The notes beneath the pieces were generated by a model. That model did no database searches. It had not been told where the DNA came from and saw only the letters and a program-made list of their open reading frames with translations. This document shows, one piece after another, positions 9,867 to 18,679 of a stretch of 64,000 nt of DNA; position 1 is the stretch's first letter; each line of letters begins with the position of its first letter. Made by a program: the position numbers and the translations under genes. Origin of the DNA: Streptomyces sp. MMG1533 (GTDB lineage Bacteria; Actinomycetota; Actinomycetes; Streptomycetales; Streptomycetaceae); contig NZ_LGDG01000245.1 of the NCBI RefSeq assembly GCF_001279775.1, positions 60,452 to 124,451 on the forward strand. The letters are read 5' to 3'.

Positions 9867-11528
9867 ATGAGACTCAGGAGACTGAACGGCAGAATCGGTA
9901 TCGCCCTGGCCTCCGCGGGCCTGCTCGGCCTGGGCCTGACGACCCTGCCTGCGACGACGACCGGCGCGTCGGCGCAAGGCACCGAACGCCCCGCCTCGAC
10001 CGTGGTGGAGACCACCGACGGCAAGGTCCGTGGCAACAGCCGGACGGGGTACGACGAGTGGCTCGGCATCCCCTACGCCGCCTCGCCCACCGGCGCCCGG
10101 CGGTGGACCGCGCCGCAGCCGACCGCCGAGTGGAAAGGCGTGCGCGACGCCACCGCGTTCAGTGAGCGCTGCGCCCAGCCCAGCGGCTGGGATCCCGGCT
10201 ACGAGAACCCGACGACCACCGAGAACTGCCTCTCCCTCAACGTCTATGTGCCCCAGGGCACGAAGGGGCGCCTCCCGGTCCTCGTGTGGATCCACGGCGG
10301 CGGCTACTTCGGCGGCGCCGGCCAGGACACCGACCCGCGCAAGTTCGTGGAGCAGACGGGCTCGGTCGTGGTCACCGTCAACTACCGCCTCGGCCCGCTC
10401 GGCTTCCTGAACCTGCCCGAGCTGCGCAAGGAGAGCGCCGACGGCGCCGGGAACTACGGCCTGTTGGACCAGCAGGCCGCCCTGCGCTGGGTGCAGGCCA
10501 ACGTCGCCGGCTTCGGCGGCAACCCGAAGAACGTCACCATCGCCGGACAGTCCGCCGGCGCGAGCTCCGTGTGCGCACAGCTGGCCTCGCCCACCGCCAA
10601 GGGCCTCTTCGCGCGGGCGGGCATCATGAGCGGCAGTTGCGGCATGCAGTCCGCGTCGGCCGGTGAGACGCAGAGCAAGGCCTTCGTCAAGGAGATCGGC
10701 TGCTCCACCGCCTCCGACGTCCTCGCGTGCCTGCGCGCCAAGCCCGCCTCCGCGATCGTCACCGCCCAGCAGAAGGCGGCCGTGCGGCCCTCCCTCGGCG
10801 GCGCCGCCTTCCCGACCGATCCCGCGGTCGCCGTGGAGACCGGGAAGTTCAGCCGCGTCCCGGTGATGCTCGGCCAGACCAACAGCGAACGCGGCCTCTC
10901 CACGTTCCAGAACTACGACTACCTCGGCAAGCCGATGACCGCCGCCCAGTACGAGACGGAGGTGCGCGGCGCCTACGGAGCAGGCGCCGACAAGGTGCTC
11001 GCGGAATACCCGCTCAGCGCCTACGACACCCCGGGCGAGGCGTGGACCGCCGCCCAGAACGGCTCCACCTCCTACGCCCGCTGGCAGCTCATGGGCACGC
11101 TGTCGCGCTGGACGCCCACCTACGCCTACGAGTTCGCCGAGAGCGACACCCCGCACTTCACCTCGATCTTCCTGATCCAGCAGAAGAGCGAGACCGCACG
11201 GAACTTCCCGTTCGGCGGTGCCATCCACGTCGACGACCTCGGCTACCTCTGGGACTACCTCGGCCAGACCATGCCGTACGACGACGACCAGTTGGAGCTG
11301 TCCTCGCAGATGATCCGCTACTGGGGCCACTTCGCCGCGAACGGTGACCCGAACGGCGCCCGCACCCCGGCCTGGCCGAAGTACACCACCAGGACCGAGG
11401 CCCTGATGTCACTCTCCGCCTGCGACACCTCCCCGGCGAGCGGCAAGTCCCCGGCCGCCTGCTCCAAGGTCTCCACCCAGTTCGACGAGGAGCACAACCT
11501 CGACTTCTGGGAGAGCCTCCCGTCCTGA
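9867..11528 (+). CDS. secreted type-B carboxylesterase (second of tandem pair)
   Basis: A 553-residue paralogue of the preceding gene. The N-terminal signal peptide is MRLRRLNGRIGIALASAGLL and ends near residue 36 (ASA-Q). The oxyanion-hole motif HGGG is at 143-146 and the nucleophile Ser229 is in AGQSAGAS. SERGLS carries the putative acidic residue, with His in HVDDLGYLWDY. The ATG at 9867 has CAGGGA a few nt upstream. The 68-bp spacing suggests an operon with the first esterase, ended by the hairpin at 11541. It may have a different specificity, because the two are clearly diverged outside the motifs. Confidence 0.9.
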   Translation: MRLRRLNGRIGIALASAGLLGLGLTTLPATTTGASAQGTERPASTVVETTDGKVRGNSRTGYDEWLGIPYAASPTGARRWTAPQPTAEWKGVRDATAFSERCAQPSGWDPGYENPTTTENCLSLNVYVPQGTKGRLPVLVWIHGGGYFGGAGQDTDPRKFVEQTGSVVVTVNYRLGPLGFLNLPELRKESADGAGNYGLLDQQAALRWVQANVAGFGGNPKNVTIAGQSAGASSVCAQLASPTAKGLFARAGIMSGSCGMQSASAGETQSKAFVKEIGCSTASDVLACLRAKPASAIVTAQQKAAVRPSLGGAAFPTDPAVAVETGKFSRVPVMLGQTNSERGLSTFQNYDYLGKPMTAAQYETEVRGAYGAGADKVLAEYPLSAYDTPGEAWTAAQNGSTSYARWQLMGTLSRWTPTYAYEFAESDTPHFTSIFLIQQKSETARNFPFGGAIHVDDLGYLWDYLGQTMPYDDDQLELSSQMIRYWGHFAANGDPNGARTPAWPKYTTRTEALMSLSACDTSPASGKSPAACSKVSTQFDEEHNLDFWESLPS

Positions 11529-11540
11529 CGGTCCGCACGC

Positions 11541-11577
11541 GCCGGTGCTCCCGCTCCCCACGGGCGGGAGCGCCGGC
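11541..11577 (+). terminator. hairpin after esterase pair
   Basis: A 14-bp stem (GCCGGTGCTCCCGC with a single G-U type mismatch) and a 9-nt loop, 13 nt past the esterase stop. The following 11578-11965 shows no gene I can support. Confidence 0.65.
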
Positions 11578-11965
11578 CGGACACTCCCCCTCGACCTCCC
11601 GTTTCGGAGCTCACCGTGCACGAGACCGCCGTACACGGCCGCGCCGGAATCCGGCGCCTGGCGGCCTTCTTCCCGTCCGTCACGGGATGATCCGGCACGC
11701 CCCGACAGGAACAGGAGGAGGTGGCGGCGGTCCTCGATCGGTCGGTGACCCGGCCCCCCGGCACCGGTGCTCGGGCCGGGCCACGCCGTCCTGAGCGGCC
11801 CGGCCGGCCCGCACATTCCTGCTGATCGCCGCAGGTGAGTCCGTTAAGGTCGTCTCGGAGCGATCGGGCACTGCGCTGCGGAACGTGCCCCGGATGTGCC
11901 CCAGAGGTGGCCTCTCCATCGGAGGGCTGAGAGAACGCGCAGGTCAGAGCCGCTATGGGGGCACA

Positions 11966-12232
11966 GTGCGATTGCGAGTGGAGTTCACGACCGAGCCCTT
12001 CGATCTGGACGAGGCGCCCGCGCATGCGGTGGTGGCCCGTGAGGTCATCGAGGCGGCCGAGCTGGACGCGGTGGACGTCGGTCCGTTCGGCAACACGGCG
12101 GAGGGCGGCGCCGACGCCGTACTGACCACCGTGGACGCCCTGCTGCGCCGGACCCTGGAGTCCGGCGCCACCCGGATCTCGCTCCAGCTCAATGTGATCG
12201 GCGAGAACGTGACCGGGGAGGGCGAGAAGTGA
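11966..12232 (+). CDS. thiamine-binding-like (MTH1187/YkoF type) small protein
   Basis: This 88-residue protein starts at a GTG with GGGGG 4 nt upstream. The pattern is a beta strand RVEFTTEPFDL, a helix, VDVGPFGNTAEGGADAVLTTVDALLR and a closing strand RISLQLNVIG. It follows the ferredoxin-like layout of MTH1187/YkoF thiamine-binding proteins (E..P.G....S.YV...l...G, then the G..T..EG.....l segment). The assignment rests on this pattern, not on strong identity. Its stop overlaps the GTG of the HTH gene by 4 bp (GTGA), so the two are translationally coupled. They lie just upstream of the urate genes, which suggests a regulatory unit sensing a small ligand. Confidence 0.6.
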   Translation: MRLRVEFTTEPFDLDEAPAHAVVAREVIEAAELDAVDVGPFGNTAEGGADAVLTTVDALLRRTLESGATRISLQLNVIGENVTGEGEK

Positions 12233-12597
12233 CCGGCACCGGGGACGAGCCCTTCATCTCGGCCGTGAAGCCGCTGGTCGACGCGATGGGCGGCGAGCTG
12301 CTCCCGCCGGACGAGGCCGGCCCCGACGACGTCGTGCTCGCCTGGGAGGGCGCCGACGTCGTCGCCGTACGCCTGCCCCAGCTCGCCGACTCCCTCGACC
12401 ACATCCTGGCCGCCATGGAGCGCAAGAAGGGCAAGCCCCTCGCCGACCTGGACCGCAAGGCCAAGCAGGAGGTCGTACGCATACTGGAGGCGCGCGGCGC
12501 CTTCTCCGTACGGCACGGCGTGGAGACCGTGGCGAGCGCGCTCGGGGTGAGCCGCTTCACGGTCTACAACTACCTGAACCGCGAGAAACAGGGCTGA
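12229..12597 (+). CDS. helix-turn-helix regulator, Fis/PucR-type C-terminus
   Basis: A 122-residue protein. The C-terminal ~45 residues (KQEVVRILEARGAFSVRHGVETVASALGVSRFTVYNYLN) form a Fis/PucR-like HTH, with the recognition helix VSRFTVYNYLNR. The N-terminal 70 residues are acidic and may be a sensing or dimerisation module. The GTG start is coupled to the preceding gene by a 4-bp overlap. It lies 153 bp upstream of uraD and is a good candidate for local control of urate catabolism, possibly through the inverted repeat at 12662. Confidence 0.8.
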   Translation: MTGTGDEPFISAVKPLVDAMGGELLPPDEAGPDDVVLAWEGADVVAVRLPQLADSLDHILAAMERKKGKPLADLDRKAKQEVVRILEARGAFSVRHGVETVASALGVSRFTVYNYLNREKQG

Positions 12598-12661
12598 GCC
12601 CGGGCCGGTGGGGCAAATGGGCCTGATCGCCGGTCTTGCCGGGCTTTGTTACCCGGAATTT

Positions 12662-12701
12662 TCAACAAAGTGTTGACGCACTCTTCGGGAGGGCGTTAGC
12701 T
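12662..12701 (+). promoter_or_regulatory. urate-operon promoter with overlapping operator
   Basis: A -35 TTGACG (12673-12678) and a -10-like TTAGCT (12696-12701) are 17 bp apart. A perfect inverted repeat TCAAC-AAAGT-GTTGA (12662-12676) overlaps the -35. Bound protein there would block RNA polymerase. It drives uraD-uraH-uricase. Confidence 0.55.
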
Positions 12702-12750
12702 GGCGGCAGCCCGATCAGTACGAAGGCCGTTCGCGGCCACGGAGGCTCCC

Positions 12751-13260
12751 GTGACGTCGACTTCCACGCCCCCGGGCCTGGCCCGGTTCAACGCCCTGGA
12801 GGAGCACGCGGCCTTCGCCGCCCTCCACGAGGCGTGCGCCTCCACGGCGTGGGCGAGGCGGCTGCTCGCCGCTCGCCCCTACGCCGCTCCCGACGACCTC
12901 TACACCGCCAGTGACGCCGCGACGGCCGAGCTGAGCGCCGAGGACCTGGCCGAGGCCATGGCCGGGCACCCCCCGATCGGCCGCCCCAAGCCGGGCGATC
13001 CGACCTCGGCGCGGGAGCAGCGCGGCATGGCGGGCGCTTCCGAGGGGCTGAAGACGGAGATGCTGGAACTGAACCTGGCGTACCAGGAGAGGTTCGGCCA
13101 TGTCTTCCTGATCTGCGCCACCGGCCGGACCGGCGAGCAGATGCGGGACGCGGTCAAGGAGCGGATCGGCAACGCGCCGGAGCAGGAGCGGGAGATCGTC
13201 CGCACCGAGCTGGGCAAGATCAACCGTATCCGGCTCGCCCGCATCGTCGAAGCAGACTGA
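12751..13260 (+). CDS. uraD: OHCU decarboxylase
   Basis: It decarboxylates 2-oxo-4-hydroxy-4-carboxy-5-ureidoimidazoline to S-allantoin, the last of the three urate-to-allantoin steps. It has 169 residues. Family signatures are RFNALEEHAAF at the start, the catalytic His73 in AGHPPIG, SAREQRGM and FGHVFLICATGRTG. The GTG at 12751 is preceded by GGAGG-like sequence. HIU hydrolase follows after 16 bp and uricase after that, all on the plus strand, forming a three-gene urate operon. Confidence 0.93.
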   Translation: MTSTSTPPGLARFNALEEHAAFAALHEACASTAWARRLLAARPYAAPDDLYTASDAATAELSAEDLAEAMAGHPPIGRPKPGDPTSAREQRGMAGASEGLKTEMLELNLAYQERFGHVFLICATGRTGEQMRDAVKERIGNAPEQEREIVRTELGKINRIRLARIVEAD

Positions 13261-13276
13261 AGAGGACTGACGCAGC

Positions 13277-13684
13277 ATGAGCACCAGCACCACCGCCTCG
13301 GTGTCCACGCACATCCTGGACACCAGCATCGGCCGCCCCGCCGAGGGTGTCGCCGTCCGGCTCTCCGCCCGCTCGGGGCGCGAGGCGGACTGGCAGGCGC
13401 TCGGCGGCTCGGCGACCGACGCGGACGGGCGGTGCAAGGACCTGCCGGTGCTGCCGGAGGGCACCACGCACGTACGGCTCGACTTCGCGGTGGAGCCGTA
13501 TTTCGAAGAGAACGCCGAGAAGAAGCAAGCCGATGCGCAGCAGGACGCCCCCGCGAATCGGGACAGCGGCCCCGGGGTGTTCTTCCCGGAGGTGGCGATC
13601 ACGTTCGCCGTCAAGCCCGGCGAGCACTACCACGTACCGCTGCTGCTCAACCCGTTCGGCTACTCCGTTTACCGAGGGAGCTAG
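13277..13684 (+). CDS. uraH: 5-hydroxyisourate hydrolase
   Basis: This transthyretin-related protein hydrolyses 5-hydroxyisourate (the uricase product) to OHCU. It has 135 residues. The N-terminal motif VSTHILDTSIGRPAEG contains the catalytic His12, and it ends in the diagnostic C-terminal YRGS tetrapeptide. Residues ~78-100 (ENAEKKQADAQQDAPANRD) form an acidic, Gln/Ala-rich loop longer than in short family members. Uricase starts 4 bp after its stop. Confidence 0.93.
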   Translation: MSTSTTASVSTHILDTSIGRPAEGVAVRLSARSGREADWQALGGSATDADGRCKDLPVLPEGTTHVRLDFAVEPYFEENAEKKQADAQQDAPANRDSGPGVFFPEVAITFAVKPGEHYHVPLLLNPFGYSVYRGS

Positions 13685-13688
13685 CTAA

Positions 13689-14645
13689 ATGACAGACATT
13701 TCCCGCCCTGCCCGCCCTGTCATCCTGGGACAGAACCAGTACGGCAAGGCCGAGAACCGAGTCGTCAAGATCACGCGGGACGGCGCCACCCACCACATCA
13801 AGGACCTGAACGTCTCCGTGGCGCTCTCCGGCGACATGGACGAGGTCCACTACTCCGGCTCGAACGCCAACGTCCTGCCGACCGACACCACCAAGAACAC
13901 GGTGTACGCGTTCGCCAAGGAGCACGGCATCGAGTCCGCCGAGCAGTTCGGCATCCACCTCGCCCGTCACTTCGTGACGTCGCAGGAGCCGATCAGGACG
14001 GCGCGCATCCGCATCGAGGAGTACGCCTGGGAGCGGATCGAGACCTCCGACGCCAACTCGGAGGTCATCGGCGCCGACGAGGTCGGGCACTCCTTCGTAC
14101 GGAAGGGCCAGGAGACCCGGCTGACCCAGATCACGTACGACGGCGAGTCGTGGGAGGTCGTCTCGGGCCTCAAGGACCTCGTCGTGATGAACTCGACCAA
14201 CTCCGAGTTCTGGGGGTACGTCAAGGACAAGTACACGACGCTTCCCGAGGCGTACGACCGGATCCTGGCCACCCAGGTCGCCGCCCGCTGGCGCTTCAAC
14301 TGGTCCGACGACGAGCAGAAGATGCCCCACTGGGAGGAGTCCTACGAGCAGGTGAAGAAGCACATGCTCCAGGCCTTCGCCGAGACGTACTCGCTGTCGC
14401 TCCAGCAGACCCTGTACCAAATGGGCTCGCGGATCATCAACAGCCGCAGCGAGATCGACGAGGTCCGCTTCTCGCTCCCGAACAAGCACCACTTCCTCGT
14501 CGACCTCGAGCCCTTCGGGCTGAAGAACGCCACCGAGGACGGTGCCGTGTACTTCGCCGCCGACCGCCCGTACGGCCTGATCGAGGCGACCGTCCTGCGG
14601 GACGGCTGCGAGGCGAAGATCCCGGTGGACCTCACCAACCTCTGA
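13689..14645 (+). CDS. pucL: urate oxidase (uricase)
   Basis: A cofactor-free oxidase converting urate to 5-hydroxyisourate with release of H2O2. It has 318 residues in the tandem T-fold arrangement. Visible features are LGQNQYGKAENRVVKITR at the N-terminus with the Lys of the catalytic pair, VLPTDTTKNTVYAFAKEH carrying the conserved Thr, and the second-half segment FNWSDDEQKMPHWEESYEQVKKHML. RBS is GGGAG. Its H2O2 would normally be removed by catalase, which matters because the catalase gene near 5.7 kb appears deleted. Confidence 0.95.
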   Translation: MTDISRPARPVILGQNQYGKAENRVVKITRDGATHHIKDLNVSVALSGDMDEVHYSGSNANVLPTDTTKNTVYAFAKEHGIESAEQFGIHLARHFVTSQEPIRTARIRIEEYAWERIETSDANSEVIGADEVGHSFVRKGQETRLTQITYDGESWEVVSGLKDLVVMNSTNSEFWGYVKDKYTTLPEAYDRILATQVAARWRFNWSDDEQKMPHWEESYEQVKKHMLQAFAETYSLSLQQTLYQMGSRIINSRSEIDEVRFSLPNKHHFLVDLEPFGLKNATEDGAVYFAADRPYGLIEATVLRDGCEAKIPVDLTNL

Positions 14646-14796
14646 GCCCTCCGCCGGGCCGACCCCTTCGATCAACTCCATTTTCGGCACCCGTGGCCGG
14701 GGGCACTCGCACCACCCGTCCCTCGGCCCGGCACTCAAATCTCCAGGGTCCTGCCGTGCCCACTCCACTGAGTCCGCTGAGGGAAAAGGACGCATC

Positions 14797-16173
14797 ATGG
14801 CAGCAGACCGGCGCATCGTCATCGAGAACTGTTCGATCGCGACCGTCGACGCCCACGACACCGAGTACGCGAGCGGACACGTCGTCGTCGCCGGCAACCG
14901 CATCGAGTCGCTCGGCGCGGGCAGGGCCCCCGAGGGCCTGGAGAACGTCGACCGCCGTATCGACGCCACCGGCCACCTCGTGACCCCGGGCCTGGTCAAC
15001 TCGCACCACCACTACTACCAGTGGATCACCCGGGGCCTGGCCACCGACCACAACCTCTTCAACTGGCTCGTCGCGCTGTACCCGACCTGGGCGCGCATCG
15101 ACGAGCGGATGGTCCGCGCGGCCGCCGAGGGCTCCCTCGCGATGATGGCCCGCGGCGGTGTCACCACCGCCATGGACCACCACTACGTCTTCCCGCAGGG
15201 TTCCGGCGACCTCTCCGGCGCGATCATCGGCGTCGCCCGTGACATGGGCGTCCGCTTCACCCTCGCCCGCGGCTCCATGGACCGCAGCGAGAAGGACGGC
15301 GGCCTGCCCCCGGACTTCGCCGTCGAGACCCTGGACGGCGCCCTCGCCGCCACCGAGGAGACGGTCAGGCGGCACCACGACGCCTCCTTCGGCGCGATGA
15401 CCCAGGTGGCCGTGGCCCCCTGCTCGCCGTTCTCCGTCTCCACCGAACTGCTCAGGCAGGGCGCCGAGTTGGCACGCCGCCTCGGCGTACGACTGCACAC
15501 CCACGGCTCGGAGACCGTGGAGGAGGAGCAGTTCTGCAAGGAACTGTTCGGCATGGGCCCGACCGACTACTTCGAGTCCACCGGCTGGCTCGGCGAGGAC
15601 GTGTGGATGGCGCACTGCGTCCACATGAACGACTCCGACATCGCCGCCTTCGCCCGTACGAAGACCGGTGTCGCCCACTGCCCTTCGTCCAACGCCCGCC
15701 TGGCGGCGGGGATTGCGAGGGTCCCGGACATGCTCGCCGCCGGCGTCCCGGTCGGTCTCGGCGTCGACGGCACGGCGTCCAACGAGTCCGGCGAACTCCA
15801 CACCGAACTGCGCAACGCCCTCCTCATCAACCGCCTCGGCGCCCACCGCGAGGCCGCCCTGAACGCCCGTCAGGCCCTGCGCCTGGGGACGTACGGCGGC
15901 GCCCAAGTCCTGGGCCGCGCGGGCGAGATCGGTTCCCTGGAGCCCGGTAAGCTCGCCGACCTGGTGCTGTGGAAGCTCGACACGCTGGCCCACGCCTCCA
16001 TCGCCGACCCGGTGACCGCCCTGGTCTTCGGCGCGGCCGCCCCGGTCACCGCCTCCTTCGTGAACGGCCGTCAGATCGTGGCGGACAACCGGCTGCTCAC
16101 CGTCGACGAGGACGCGATCGCGCGCTCCACGCGGGCCGAGGCGCAGCGGCTGGCCGAGATCGCCGGGCGGTAA
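14797..16173 (+). CDS. 8-oxoguanine deaminase-type amidohydrolase
   Basis: This 458-residue metal-dependent amidohydrolase probably deaminates 8-oxoguanine to urate, feeding the uricase operon. The metal-binding HHH is at 70-72 (LVNSHHHYYQW). A second histidine element is LGVRLHTHGSETVEEEQFC and the Asp element is VGLGVDGTASNES. The sequence LATDHNLFNWLVALYPTWARID is typical of this branch. Related guanine deaminase or chlorohydrolase-type activities cannot be excluded. The start ATG has AAAAGGA 6-7 nt upstream. It lies 151 bp after uricase and is followed by the 27-bp tandem repeats. Confidence 0.85.
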   Translation: MAADRRIVIENCSIATVDAHDTEYASGHVVVAGNRIESLGAGRAPEGLENVDRRIDATGHLVTPGLVNSHHHYYQWITRGLATDHNLFNWLVALYPTWARIDERMVRAAAEGSLAMMARGGVTTAMDHHYVFPQGSGDLSGAIIGVARDMGVRFTLARGSMDRSEKDGGLPPDFAVETLDGALAATEETVRRHHDASFGAMTQVAVAPCSPFSVSTELLRQGAELARRLGVRLHTHGSETVEEEQFCKELFGMGPTDYFESTGWLGEDVWMAHCVHMNDSDIAAFARTKTGVAHCPSSNARLAAGIARVPDMLAAGVPVGLGVDGTASNESGELHTELRNALLINRLGAHREAALNARQALRLGTYGGAQVLGRAGEIGSLEPGKLADLVLWKLDTLAHASIADPVTALVFGAAAPVTASFVNGRQIVADNRLLTVDEDAIARSTRAEAQRLAEIAGR

Positions 16174-16193
16174 CTCCGCAGCGACGTAGGGCA

Positions 16194-16274
16194 CTTGATT
16201 CCCGTACCGATGTACGGCAGCTGAATCCCCGTACCGATGTACGGCAGATGAAGCTCAGTACCGATGTACGGCTA
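16194..16274. repeat. three 27-bp tandem repeats each containing a palindrome
   Basis: Units are 16194-16220, 16221-16247 and 16248-16274, with a degenerate fourth up to ~16301. The core is CCGTAC-CGAT-GTACGG; two units are perfect inverted repeats and the third has one mismatch. They fill the gap between the deaminase stop and the permease start. The remainder of 16302-16490 shows nothing recognisable apart from the permease RBS. Confidence 0.75.
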
Positions 16275-16490
16275 CTGATCTCCGGTCGAGAGGGACGGCT
16301 TTCGACCGGTGGCCGTGGACCCGAGCGGGGTCCATGGCGGCCGTGTCCGGGGTGCGCATGGACGTGCGCGCCCCGGAACGGCCACCGTTCCCCACCGAAC
16401 GGCCCGTCCCGGTCCCGCACGACCGCGCACCACCTCCTTGAAACCCACGTCAGAGCCGACGTGCTGTCAACCGACCGGAGGAGAGCCGCA

Positions 16491-17889
16491 GTGTCCGTCC
16501 AACCAGTCGATGAGATACATGAGATACACCCCGTAGACCAGAAACTCCCCGCCCTGAAGATGGCGACCAGCGGTCTGCAACATGTGGCCGCCATGTACGC
16601 GGGAGTCGTCGCCCCGCCTCTGATCGTCGGCGCGGCCATCGGCCTGACCGGCACCGAACTCACCTTCCTCACCGGCGCCTGCCTGTTCACCGCGGGCCTC
16701 GCCACCTTCCTCCAGACGCTCGGCATCTGGCGGATCGGCGCCCGGCTGCCCTTCGTCAACGGCGTCACCTTCGCCGGTGTCGCCCCCATGACCGCGGTCG
16801 TCGCCTCCACCGAGGACAAGTCCGACGCCCTGCCGATCATCTTCGGCGCGGTCATCGTCGCCGGCCTCCTCGGCTTCGTCGCGGCCCCCTTCTTCAGCAG
16901 GGCGGTCCGCTTCTTCCCGCCGGTCGTCACCGGCACCGTGATCACGCTGATCGGTGTCTCGCTGCTGCCGGTCGCCTTCGGCTGGGCGCAGGGCCCCGAT
17001 CCGTCCGCGGCCGACTACGGTTCGACGACGTATCTGGGCCTGGCGGCGGCGACCTTGGTGATCGTCCTGCTGCTACGGCGCTTCACGCGCGGCTTCGTCA
17101 AACAGATAGCCGTGCTGCTCGGCCTGGTCGTCGGCACGCTCGTCGCCATCCCGTTCGGCGTCACGGACTTCTTCCCGGGCGGACGCGGACGTCGTCGGCT
17201 TCCCGACGCCGTTCCATTTCGGCGCCCCGCAGTTCCAGCTCGCCGCGATCGTCTCGATGTGCGTGGTGATGGTGGTCTCGATGACCGAATCGACCGCGGA
17301 CATGCTGGCGTTGGGCGAGATCGTCGAGCGCCCGGCCGACGAGAGGACCATCGCGGCCGGGCTGCGCGCCGACACCCTCGGCTCGGCGATCAGCCCCCTC
17401 TTCAACGGCTTCATGTGCAGCGCCTTCGCGCAGAACATCGGCCTCGTCGCCATGACGAGGATCCGCAGCCGCTACGTCGTGGCGACGGGCGGCGGCTTCC
17501 TCGTCCTGATGGGCCTGTGCCCGATGGCCGCCTCGCTCATCGCGGTCGTACCGCGCCCGGTGCTCGGCGGGGCCGGCGTGGTCCTCTTCGGCTCGGTCGC
17601 CGCCAGCGGCATCCAGACCCTGGTCCGGGCCGGGCTGGACAAGGACAACAACGTCCTGATCGTGGCCGTCTCGCTGGCCGTCGGCATCATCCCGATCACC
17701 GCGCCGGAGTTCTACCACGCCTTCCCGGAGACGGCGAGGATCGTCCTGGACTCCGGCATCTCGACCGGCTGCGTGGCCGCGGTCCTGCTCAACCTCGTCT
17801 TCAACCACCTCGGACGGAACCGGGACGCGCAGGACGTGACCCATCCGATGGAGGCGGGGGAGGAGATCGCGAACGTCACCCCCGCCTGA
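16491..17889 (+). pseudogene. frameshifted NCS2 purine (urate/xanthine) permease
   Basis: GTG at 16491, GGAGGAG about 7 nt upstream. The first ~228 codons encode NCS2 permease sequence (LQHVAAMYAGVVAPPLIVGAA, then PFVNGVTFAGVAPM) down to FGVTDF at ~17170. The frame then becomes noise, while the +1 frame continues correctly (ADADVVGFPTPFHFGAPQFQ, then VSMTESTADMLALGEIV and FAQNIGLVAMT) to the stop at 17889. One surplus base within 17169-17176 (GACTTCTTCCC) would explain it. If real, the protein is truncated before the conserved TESTADM/NIG half and non-functional; a sequencing error is equally possible. Its natural role is nucleobase:cation symport supplying the urate pathway. The end overlaps the AraC gene by 14 bp. 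Confidence 0.85.
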
Positions 17890-18673
17890 AGGCCTGGCAG
17901 GGCTGGGGGTCCGGCAGCCGTCCGGTGAAGTACGACCTCGGCGGCACCCCCATCAGGGTGCGGAAGTCGGACGTCATGTGCGACTGGTCGTAGTAGCCGG
18001 TGGCGGCGGCCAGTTCGGACCAGCCGGCCCGGGGCGCCTCGGTCAGTACATGGCGTACACGGTCGATGCGGGCATAGTGCTTCGGGGAGAGGCCGACGCC
18101 GTCCGTGAAGAGATTACGCAACTGCCGCTCGCTCACGGCGAGTTCACGGGCCACGTTCTTGACCTGAGCGGGGGCGTGGCCCGCTCGCGTCGACAGGGCC
18201 TCGACGGCGTCCCGCAACAGGCGGGTGCGCGAGTGGTCGGCGATCGACAGATCCGGTAGCAGCTCCGTCAGGTACGCCACCATCTCCTCCGGAGCCAAGT
18301 GGACCAGATCCTCGGAGAGTTGACGTGCCATACGGGTCGGCAAGGCGCCCAGCGGCACGGCCCGCCCGACGAGGTCGACCGCCGGTGTGCCGAGCAACGG
18401 GCGCGCCGTACCGGGTCCCAGGCTCACCTGGACGCAGGACGCCACCCGCCGGTCGGCGTCCGCGTAGTACGCGGCACGGGTGCGCGGTCCGACGACCAGG
18501 GCGCCGCGACGGCCGCCCTCCTCGACCCTGACGACCAACTTCGTCGCCGTGTCCGGCACATGGGCGAACGACGCCGGCAGCTCCTCCCCGGCGCTCACCG
18601 ACTCGATGCCGGTGATCCACGGGCGCAGGGAGGCGGGGACGGTCAGGGCGCGCTCGGCGAAGGCATGGGTCAC
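17876..18673 (-). CDS. AraC family transcriptional regulator
   Basis: A 265-residue regulator. The N-terminal ~150 residues are a ligand-binding region of the DUF6597 type (LVVGPRTRAAYYADADRRVASCVQV). The C-terminal double HTH is clear: VKNVARELAVSERQLRNLF, then GWSELAAATGYYDQSHMTSDFRTLMGVPPRSYF. The apparent GTG start has a ribosome-binding site (TAGGAGG) touching it, so the start may be wrong by a few codons. It is divergent from the NmrA-like gene; the 96-bp gap contains a perfect 22-bp palindrome. It likely controls that neighbour. Confidence 0.88.
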   Translation of the reverse strand: MTHAFAERALTVPASLRPWITGIESVSAGEELPASFAHVPDTATKLVVRVEEGGRRGALVVGPRTRAAYYADADRRVASCVQVSLGPGTARPLLGTPAVDLVGRAVPLGALPTRMARQLSEDLVHLAPEEMVAYLTELLPDLSIADHSRTRLLRDAVEALSTRAGHAPAQVKNVARELAVSERQLRNLFTDGVGLSPKHYARIDRVRHVLTEAPRAGWSELAAATGYYDQSHMTSDFRTLMGVPPRSYFTGRLPDPQPCQAFRRG

Positions 18674-18679
18674 CCTCCT

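Noticed and set aside
11820..11965. Possible TPP riboswitch before the thiamine-binding-like gene (a GGCTGAGAG stretch is present)
   Set aside because: The remaining conserved TPP elements (CUGAU..GGGUAAUGCC..GCG) are not present in the right order; the match is limited to a short GC-rich word.
16194..16301. Tandem repeats mistaken for a CRISPR array
   Set aside because: Units are contiguous 27-bp copies without unique spacers, and no cas genes are nearby.
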